A stretch of DNA of 63,441 nt from the NCBI GenBank assembly GCA_000751595.1, contig CCMH01000052.1, positions 1-63,441 on the forward strand, read 5' to 3'. The notes under the pieces are model-generated. The model saw only the letters and a list, made by a program, of their open reading frames with translations. It searched no databases and had not been told where the DNA came from. Within the stretch, counting starts at the first letter, position 1. Every line of letters starts with the position of its first letter. This document shows, piece after piece, positions 46,958-52,898 of this stretch. The stretch is from Weeksella massiliensis. Lineage in GTDB: Bacteria > Bacteroidota > Bacteroidia > Flavobacteriales > Weeksellaceae. A program made the translations under genes and the position numbers.

Positions 46958-48400
46958 TTATTCTAATAAAAGATGCTCATTATACCCGAACATTCCACGC
47001 TCTTTGATCATTTCAACTACATTTTTAGGACATTCCTCTTCCCAACCATTTTCATTTTGAGCAATTTTTTTCAGAATTTCTCGCGAATACGTATTCAGAT
47101 AATCTTCATTATATTCGGTAATATCTTCAATCTTGCCATTGTACAAGAAAAATTTATACAATTCGTGTAGATTTTTTTCCACTTTCAGGTTTTTAGAAGT
47201 CAACATAATATGTTCTTTTTTATCTAAATATGGATAGAGATAAATTTTCATTTGTTTTTTGAAGAGTTTCCCGAAAGCTTCCATAATTCCGCCTGGAAGA
47301 TTGGTATAATAATTTTCTTTGAAGATTTCTAGTAAATTATTAACGCCCATTGCCAAACCAATTTTGGTCTGATTTCGGGTGAATTTCGAGAAATAATCAA
47401 CCAGTTTATAATACTCAGAAAAATTAGAAATAATCACATTATACCCTAAACTACCAATAATATCTGCCCGGTCGAGGAAATCTCTCTCGTCTAATTCGCC
47501 TTGTAAACTCGATGCAATTAAGTTACTTAAAGTGATTTCGAAGAGGATTTCGGTATTATTATCCGTAACGCCTTCAGTTTGCCTAAACTGATTCAGTCCA
47601 CCCTGAAACATGTCCATGTTCACATTCATAAACGGACGGAAAGATCCGCGAACCGCATAAATATTTTTTTTGTATAACAAGTCAGCTGGTAGGATATTTT
47701 TACCTTCAGGATTGAAAATTGCAACATCGGTGAAACCATTTTTCACCAATTGTAAACTCATCAAACGGTTATCCACATACTTGAAATGTGGTCCACGAAA
47801 GTTGATCATATCAATTTCTAACTGATCTTTGTCAAGCGAATCATACAGAGATTTGATCAATTCTCTTGGATTTTCATACAAATAATAAGCGCCGTAGATA
47901 AGATTTACACCCAAAATCCCTAAAGTTTCTTGTTGTAATTGTGCAGAATTTTCTTTGAATTTTACATGCACAACGATTTCGTCGGCTTCTTTATCTTCTA
48001 CATTTAGCTTGAAACGAATTCCGACCCAACCATGCCCTTCATTTTTTTTAGAATAATCAATCGTGGTTACGGTGTTGGCATAAGCAAAAAAACATTTCTC
48101 TTGATGATGTTCTTTATTTAGCCTTTCCATCATCAAAACCATTTCATGATCGAGCATTTTTTTCAGCCGCTTTTGCGTCACGTAACGGTTATCGGTTTCT
48201 ACGCCATAAATCGCATCAGAAAAATCCTTATCGTAGGCGCTCATCGCCTTGGCAAGCGTTCCAGAAGCCGCACCTGCACGATAGAAAAAACGAACAGTTT
48301 CTTGTCCTGCTCCAATTTCGGCGAAAGAACCATAAATTTTCGGATTAAGGTTGACAATAAGCGCCTTTTGTTTTGGAGTTAAAACTTGTTGAATCGACAT
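46958..48400 (-). CDS. Conserved 480-residue protein of unknown function
   Basis: Begins MSIQQVLTPKQKALIVNLNPKIYGSFAEIGAGQ, a highly conserved start; the ATG at 48400 is preferred to an upstream one that would add 32 residues. Other conserved-looking segments are RFFYRAGAASGTLAKAMSAYDKDFSDAIYG and NFRGPHFKYVDNRLMSLQLVKNG. No signal peptide, membrane segment or catalytic motif is recognised. From memory, such proteins are sometimes labelled TonB-dependent receptor or nucleotide adenylyltransferase in databases; neither label fits what I see (no barrel, no HxGH). Confidence 0.75.
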   Translation of the reverse strand: MSIQQVLTPKQKALIVNLNPKIYGSFAEIGAGQETVRFFYRAGAASGTLAKAMSAYDKDFSDAIYGVETDNRYVTQKRLKKMLDHEMVLMMERLNKEHHQEKCFFAYANTVTTIDYSKKNEGHGWVGIRFKLNVEDKEADEIVVHVKFKENSAQLQQETLGILGVNLIYGAYYLYENPRELIKSLYDSLDKDQLEIDMINFRGPHFKYVDNRLMSLQLVKNGFTDVAIFNPEGKNILPADLLYKKNIYAVRGSFRPFMNVNMDMFQGGLNQFRQTEGVTDNNTEILFEITLSNLIASSLQGELDERDFLDRADIIGSLGYNVIISNFSEYYKLVDYFSKFTRNQTKIGLAMGVNNLLEIFKENYYTNLPGGIMEAFGKLFKKQMKIYLYPYLDKKEHIMLTSKNLKVEKNLHELYKFFLYNGKIEDITEYNEDYLNTYSREILKKIAQNENGWEEECPKNVVEMIKERGMFGYNEHLLLE

Positions 48401-48528
48401 AATTTTGCAGAAAATTTTTAGTTGCCGTAAATTTATCAAATCAAGTCCGATTATCAAACGAATCCGTTTAAAATAAAAGTTAGGTTTATTTTTCATTCAT
48501 CGTTTTTTAGGACATTAGACCAAGAAAC

Positions 48529-49299
48529 ATGTTAAAAGCAACTTTTTTAGGCACAGGAACTTCACAAGGTGTTCCCGTTATTGCATCCGATCATCCAGTA
48601 AATTTTTCTAATGATCCTCGAGATAAGCGTTTGCGCTCGTCTTTTATGGTAGAAAAAAATGATACGCGGGTTGTGGTCGATTGTGGTCCAGATTTTCGGT
48701 ATCAGATGTTGAGAGAAAATGTGCAACATCTCGATGCGATAGTTTTTACGCACGAACATAATGATCATGTTTTGGGGATTGACGATACAAGACCGTTAAT
48801 TTTCAAGGCCAAAAAAGATATGCCTATTTATGGATTGCCTCGCGTTTTGGGGGAAGTTCGCAAACGTTTTCCGTATGTTTTTGATGATTCTCATTATCCA
48901 GGAATTCCGCGAGTAGAAGAACATCCAATTGGTTTGGAGCCTTTTTATATCAACGATTTACACATTCAACCTGTAGAAGTAATGCATGGTGATTTGTCTA
49001 TTTTGGGCTATATTTTTGATGAAAAAATTGCTTATCTTACCGATGTAAAATCGTTACCAGAAAAAACTTTAGAGAAACTCGAAAATTTAGATGTTTTAGT
49101 TCTGAGTGCTTTACGACAAGAAAATCCACATCATGCGCATTTGTTATTGGCTGATGCGATAGAAATTGCCGAAAAACTCCAACCAAAACAAACTTATTTT
49201 ACCCATATTAGTGTAGAAATGGGTTTTTATAAAGAAGTTAACTCTTTGTTACCGAAAGGAATAGAATTAGGATACGATAAAATGCAAATATTTTTATAA
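48529..49299 (+). CDS. Metallo-beta-lactamase-fold phosphodiesterase
   Basis: A 256-residue hydrolase of the PhnP/RNase Z-like branch. It starts MLKATFLGTGTSQGVPVIASD, has the metal motif FTHEHNDHVLGIDD near residues 75-88, further ligands in VEVMHGD and YLTDVKSLP, and a final FTHISVEMGF. These enzymes cleave cyclic or bridging phosphodiesters; candidates include ribose cyclic phosphates from phosphonate breakdown or nucleic acid ends. The substrate is unknown. It lies just upstream of the tRNA-Leu promoter. Confidence 0.87.
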   Translation: MLKATFLGTGTSQGVPVIASDHPVNFSNDPRDKRLRSSFMVEKNDTRVVVDCGPDFRYQMLRENVQHLDAIVFTHEHNDHVLGIDDTRPLIFKAKKDMPIYGLPRVLGEVRKRFPYVFDDSHYPGIPRVEEHPIGLEPFYINDLHIQPVEVMHGDLSILGYIFDEKIAYLTDVKSLPEKTLEKLENLDVLVLSALRQENPHHAHLLLADAIEIAEKLQPKQTYFTHISVEMGFYKEVNSLLPKGIELGYDKMQIFL

Positions 49300-49306
49300 A
49301 AAATGT

Positions 49307-49336
49307 TTGTAGAAAAAAGAAAGCGTCCTATATTTG
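49307..49336 (+). promoter_or_regulatory. Promoter of tRNA-Leu
   Basis: TTG (49307-49309), a 19-base spacer and TATATTTG (49329-49336) match the Bacteroidota sigma-A consensus. It is the clearest promoter in the window, 14 bases before the tRNA. Confidence 0.8.
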
Positions 49337-49350
49337 CAACCACAATAACG

Positions 49351-49431
49351 GCTCGGATGGCGGAATTGGTAGACGCGCACGACTCAAACTCGTGTTCCAT
49401 TGGAGTGTGGGTTCGATTCCCACTCCGAGTA
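49351..49431 (+). tRNA. tRNA-Leu(CAA)
   Basis: Cloverleaf with acceptor arms GCTCGGA and TCCGAGT (a G1-U72 pair), D-arm GGCGGAATTGGTAGACGC, anticodon stem CACGA/TCGTG and loop CTCAAAC (anticodon CAA), a variable arm, and T loop TTCGATT. The last 12 bases of the gene and two following bases form the repeat that is duplicated at 52679-52692, so this tRNA is the insertion target of the adjoining element. Confidence 0.95.
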
Positions 49432-49433
49432 CA
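49420..49433 (+). repeat. attL-like core: 14-bp direct repeat at the tRNA-Leu 3' end
   Basis: CCACTCCGAGTACA, spanning the tRNA-Leu 3' end, recurs exactly at 52679-52692. Paired with a tyrosine integrase remnant inside, it marks the left attachment site of an integrated element. Confidence 0.85.
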
Positions 49434-49434
49434 T

Positions 49435-49468
49435 AAACCCTTAATACATAACGTGTTAAGGGTTTTTT
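49435..49468 (+). terminator. Terminator after tRNA-Leu, inside the element
   Basis: AAACCCTTAA (49435-49444) pairs with TTAAGGGTTT (49456-49465), then a T run. Because it lies inside the element, it was probably brought in with it and replaces the original tRNA terminator now found beyond the right repeat. Confidence 0.8.
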
Positions 49469-49543
49469 ATTTTAGATTATCCCCTAAAATTTCAAAACTC
49501 ATATTTTTAAACTGTTTTTAAATCCAGTTTAAAGAACAAATAA

Positions 49544-49577
49544 AAACCTCATCATTTCGATTTGAATGATGAGGTTT
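49544..49577 (-). repeat. 34-bp hairpin repeat, copy 1 (terminator of the 104-aa gene)
   Basis: AAACCTCATCATT and AATGATGAGGTTT arms around a short loop. It differs from the copy at 49925-49958 at only two bases. It lies just past the stop of the minus-strand gene and acts as a likely terminator. Confidence 0.8.
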
Positions 49578-49580
49578 GTT

Positions 49581-49895
49581 TTAAGATTGTATTTTGTTAT
49601 TTATTCTATCTGTTATTGTTTTTAGCATAATTAGAATTTCATCAATCGTTTTACATTCTAATATATAACCATATAGACTATTGCTGTATGTATGACTAAT
49701 TACGTTAGATTGTTTGATAACTTGCGTTAATTCTTTTAAATAGTGTTTTATTTCTTTAATATCATTATCTCTAAATGATATTTCTATATCTTCAAATAAT
49801 GAGGGCAATAGATAATCTAAGTTGAAAGATAATTTATTGTTTTCGAGTTCATCTAAACGCAATATTGAGTTTTCTAAATTTTTTATAATTTCCAT
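49581..49895 (-). CDS. Small protein of unknown function, third cargo gene of the element
   Basis: A 104-residue, mostly helical and acidic protein beginning MEIIKNLENSILRLDELENN. The in-frame ATG at 49961 would translate the upstream terminator hairpin into protein, so the ATG at 49895 is preferred. No membrane segment or known motif is seen. It is flanked on both sides by near-identical 34-bp hairpins and read in the same direction as the DUF4325 and STAS-ATPase genes, which suggests a shared role; I do not recognise the family. Confidence 0.65.
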   Translation of the reverse strand: MEIIKNLENSILRLDELENNKLSFNLDYLLPSLFEDIEISFRDNDIKEIKHYLKELTQVIKQSNVISHTYSNSLYGYILECKTIDEILIMLKTITDRINNKIQS

Positions 49896-49924
49896 TGATA
49901 TACTTTGATAGAAAGATATAAAAA

Positions 49925-49958
49925 AAACCTCATCATTTCTATTTGAAAGATGAGGTTT
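49925..49958 (-). repeat. 34-bp hairpin repeat, copy 2 (terminator of the DUF4325 gene)
   Basis: AAACCTCATC and GATGAGGTTT arms; 32 of 34 bases match the copy at 49544-49577. It lies 20 bases past the DUF4325 gene stop. Confidence 0.8.
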
Positions 49959-49978
49959 CAATATTTTAAGTTATAATT

Positions 49979-50266
49979 TTAACAAACATTCAACTCATTA
50001 TATTTTTCGATATAATTAGCTATTCTCTGAAAATGAGATTTACCACCTCTAAATTTTATTAGACGTTTAAAATCTTCAAATCCGTACTTATCTAAAAACT
50101 CTCCAATTGATGAATTTAAAAATGAAGATGACAGAGAGGAATTGTTATCTATTTTTAATATTATTGGATTATCAGTACGGTAGGCTTCTTCTAAAACATT
50201 AAATAGTTTAATCCCCTCGTTATTTGAACCAGTGTTCGCAACTATTTGATTTAATACTATTTCCAT
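49979..50266 (-). CDS. DUF4325 STAS-like protein
   Basis: A 95-residue protein matching the STAS-like DUF4325 pattern: a strand with ILKIDNNSSLSSSFLNSSIGEFLDKYG (residues about 36-62), ending in a helix near residue 90. STAS domains are partner proteins of GHKL ATPases in anti-sigma and stressosome circuits, and the neighbouring gene encodes such an ATPase. A TATTTTTG box (50317-50310) lies about 45 bases upstream, so it may be transcribed separately. The family call is from pattern memory; function is inferred. Confidence 0.7.
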   Translation of the reverse strand: MEIVLNQIVANTGSNNEGIKLFNVLEEAYRTDNPIILKIDNNSSLSSSFLNSSIGEFLDKYGFEDFKRLIKFRGGKSHFQRIANYIEKYNELNVC

Positions 50267-50345
50267 ACTTATTTATTTTAAATGTTGATTAAATGTAAAC
50301 AATATTTTGCAAAAATAATAAAAATTATAAACAAAATTTTATTAA

Positions 50346-51233
50346 TTAAAATTCATAATCATCATACGATGTTTCTAAATCTTCAAAAGTATCAAGGTCT
50401 ACACGAACTTTAATTAGTGTTCCATTAAAGTTATTTTTTAAGTTATTCAAAATATAAGGTTTGGTACTTTCTTTAACCAAAGAACCTTTATTACTATAGA
50501 TAGACAAAGAACCGTTTGAAGATTCAGTAAATTCGAGAATATTATTTAAACCAAAACCTCTATTTCTTGGGGTTGATTTAACAGAAACACCCAAATTTGT
50601 AGAGTTTAAAATTGCTTCAAAATCTTGTAATTGCTTTATATTGTTTTCTTTGTTGTAATTATTAATAGACTTAGCAATACCTATTCCAAAATCACAAATT
50701 GAAAATGATAATTTATTAATCTTGGGAAAATATTGTGTTATTACATATCCGCCAAAATTACATTTTGAATGGTCAAATATATTATTAAAGACTTCATCTA
50801 ATGATGAGGTTATAGATGATAAATCTAAGCCATTCAATTGAGTTTTGTAATATTTTTGAGCAAATAGCGAATAATTGAACATCGTTTCTTTATCGATTTT
50901 CCATAAACACAATGTTGTTCTGTTTCTTGATATGACAATTTTTTTTCTGTCTGTATTTTTTTGCCAATATTCTTTAAATTTAATGTTGTCTAAATGAACA
51001 TTTAAATTTTTAGAACCGCCAATGAATGAGATTTCGCAACAAGTTTCATAGTAGCTTTCTAAGAGACAAGCTAAAAGAACCAAATTATCTGTTTCAAGAA
51101 ATTCTATATTATTTAAATCTACGACTAATTTAGTTGGTAATGTGTTAATAGAAATATATTCTAAATTATCATTTATAAAAGCAAACCATACTTCAATGTT
51201 TTTAGTGTTTGGTATAATTAATTTTTTTGTCAT
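50346..51233 (-). CDS. STAS-like plus GHKL (HATPase_c) ATP-binding protein
   Basis: A 295-residue protein in two parts. Residues about 1-90 look like a STAS-like fold (LVVDLNNIEFLETDNLVLLACLLESYY). Residues about 140-290 form a histidine-kinase-like ATPase: N box SSLDEVFNNIFDHS near 145, G1 box CDFGIGI near 181, G2 box NRGFGLNNILEFTES near 228. No phospho-acceptor histidine or membrane segment is seen, so it is more like an anti-sigma-type kinase than a sensor kinase. It lies between the integrase remnant and the DUF4325 gene within the element. Confidence 0.8.
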   Translation of the reverse strand: MTKKLIIPNTKNIEVWFAFINDNLEYISINTLPTKLVVDLNNIEFLETDNLVLLACLLESYYETCCEISFIGGSKNLNVHLDNIKFKEYWQKNTDRKKIVISRNRTTLCLWKIDKETMFNYSLFAQKYYKTQLNGLDLSSITSSLDEVFNNIFDHSKCNFGGYVITQYFPKINKLSFSICDFGIGIAKSINNYNKENNIKQLQDFEAILNSTNLGVSVKSTPRNRGFGLNNILEFTESSNGSLSIYSNKGSLVKESTKPYILNNLKNNFNGTLIKVRVDLDTFEDLETSYDDYEF

Positions 51234-51264
51234 TTATTTTTCTTAAAACCCTTTAAAGATAAAA

Positions 51265-52498
51265 TTATTTAGAAATTCTAAGCGGATTTATTTCTTTTCC
51301 ATTGGTTTCGGTTTCCCAGTATTTTATTAGTTTGTCTGCGTGTTCCTTTGGTGTGATTTTGATATATTTCAAAAAATTGTGTTTCTGTTTGGTGTCCAGT
51401 AATAGCCATAATACTTTTGGTCGGCACTTTTCCGTAAAGATTAGACGCAAATGAACGTCTACACGTGTGTGAACTAATTAACTGGTATTTAGGAAAAATA
51501 TTATTTTCTTTTCTTGCAGTATCTTTATTCATCTTAGAACCCTCTACCATTTCAGTAATACCGACCAGCTGACAAACTTCTTTTATATATAGGTTAAATT
51601 TTTGGTCTGAAATTGTACGAGGTAAAGAGCCGTTACGCTTTTCTAAGATTGATTTAATTTGCGGGTGCATAATTGATATTTGTTTCACTCAATCGCATAA
51701 AGTCAGAAACACGTAAACCAGTACGCAAACCAATAATAAATAAATCACGGGCATTGTCTAAATATTCAGTATCACTAAAATTGTGATTGAATATTTTATT
51801 AATTTCTATATCATTCAAATAAACGTCCTTAGTTTGGTTTGTCATTGCGGTAAATTCCGAATGTTTGTATAGTGGATTTACTGGCAATCCGTCCAGTTCT
51901 ATATTTTTACACCAAAGTTTTATTTTACTGATAATTGCACCTATAGAATTATTATTTAGCTTTTCGACATCACGACAATAGTTAACAAAATCACGGTAAA
52001 ATTTCAAATCAATATTTTCAAATCTTATTTTAGTTTTGATATTATTTTCAAAGGCTTTTATTTTAGCAAATGCAACTTTATAATTTTGAATTGTGTTTGT
52101 TGATAACGGTTTCCCTTTGTGTAGTCGTTTTGGTGCATCATCAATAAACTTTTGAGCCCAGTCAGTAAAATAAACTAAATGTAATTCGTTAGATGTTGCA
52201 CGCCGAAAATATGTATCTATTACTGTTTTTAACCAATTCTTAGAAATAGGAGCGTTTAATAAAATATCTTTATCCCTTTTTCAATTACGATTTGTTCTAA
52301 ATCTCGTATAGTTGAGTTTATCAAATCTTTGTTTGTTGTATTTGCCCTTTGCTTTACTTGTTGTTTTGTAGCGTTCCAATCGTCCCGATTTATCCATATA
52401 CCCGTTGAGGTTGAAAAATCAAATTGTTGAGTAGGTTTGAACCGACAAACTAAATTTGTAGGGTTGTTTTTATTCTTAATTAAAAAATGAACTTTCAT
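51265..52498 (-). pseudogene. Tyrosine recombinase (integrase) with three lesions
   Basis: Minus-strand integrase of the element. N-terminal arm-binding part (MKVHFLIKNKNNPTNLVCRF) starts at 52498; a one-base loss in an A/G run near 52276-52284 shifts the frame, after which LNAPISKNWLKTVIDTYFRR and the core domain follow. The first catalytic arginine is in GLRTGLRVSDFMRL. Near 51660-51690 a deletion of about 20 codons plus a shift joins RLSETNI to HPQIKSIL. The HTCRRSFASN motif and GHQTETQF follow, and a one-base gain in a T6 run near 51375 shifts away from the frame that holds the catalytic tyrosine (LKYIKITPKEHADKL). Frames are otherwise open. Confidence 0.85.
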
Positions 52499-52559
52499 AG
52501 AGTTAATTTGAATATCAAAAATAAACTATTCCCCTAATATTTTTAATTTATTTTAATCT

Positions 52560-52576
52560 TACTTAATTCTACTTAA
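52560..52576 (+). repeat. Paired TACTTAA repeats near the right end of the element
   Basis: TACTTAA at 52560-52566 and again at 52570-52576, ten bases apart (one helical turn), between the integrase gene and the right repeat. They could be arm-type integrase sites, but such short AT-rich repeats may be chance. Confidence 0.25.
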
Positions 52577-52678
52577 CTATGATTTATTTATGAAACCCTT
52601 ATTAATAGTAATTTTTTAGAGGTTTTTAATGATGATTTGAGTTGTTGCGAAAAATCAACGATAAAGACAATTTTACTT

Positions 52679-52692
52679 CCACTCCGAGTACA
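52679..52692 (+). repeat. attR-like core: second 14-bp copy
   Basis: CCACTCCGAGTACA, identical to the tRNA-Leu 3' end copy at 49420-49433. It is followed by a terminator that would suit a tRNA gene, as expected for the original downstream flank. Confidence 0.85.
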
Positions 52693-52694
52693 GA

Positions 52695-52730
52695 AAAACC
52701 CTTTAAGTTCTAGAACTTAAAGGGTTTTGT
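52695..52730 (+). terminator. Displaced original tRNA-Leu terminator
   Basis: Long perfect inverted repeat (52695-52728; core CTTTAAGTTC/GAACTTAAAG) followed by T-rich sequence. There is no plus-strand gene just upstream other than the displaced tRNA end, which supports the insertion model. The rest of the gap to 52834 shows nothing else. Confidence 0.75.
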
Positions 52731-52830
52731 TTTTCTTGCAAGTTCCGAATTTATCAATCTGATGATTTGTTTTGGGTTAGATGTGATCTTTATTACAAAC
52801 AAAATTAAATCCTATCGAAAGAGAAGAAAA

Positions 52831-52876
52831 GAAAAATCCCTTCTGTCAAGAAATTTTTCTAAACAGAAGGGATTAA
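52831..52876 (-). terminator. Intrinsic terminator after the outer-membrane barrel gene
   Basis: Twelve-base stem AATCCCTTCTGT/ACAGAAGGGATT (52835-52846, 52863-52874) and a T-rich tract on the minus strand. Confidence 0.85.
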
Positions 52877-52898
52877 TATTTTTACCGTAATTACGGTT

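Larger units (their letters stand above)
49434..52692. mobile_element. Small integrated element in tRNA-Leu (about 3.3 kb)
   Basis: Bounded by the 14-bp direct repeat, one copy within tRNA-Leu and the other at 52679-52692. Contents from right to left on the minus strand: a decayed tyrosine integrase, a STAS/GHKL-ATPase gene, a DUF4325 gene and a 104-residue unknown gene. It is visibly more AT-rich than the flanks. No replication, relaxase or conjugation genes are present. Since the integrase is broken, the element is probably fixed unless helped in trans. Confidence 0.85.

Noticed and set aside
49544..49958. Paired hairpins considered as terminal inverted repeats of an insertion sequence
   Set aside because: They are direct copies of one hairpin, each placed after a gene stop, and the 104-residue protein shows no transposase features.
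49581..49961. Longer 126-residue version of the small cargo gene starting at 49961
   Set aside because: Its first residues would be the translation of the upstream terminator hairpin; the ATG at 49895 gives a cleaner start.
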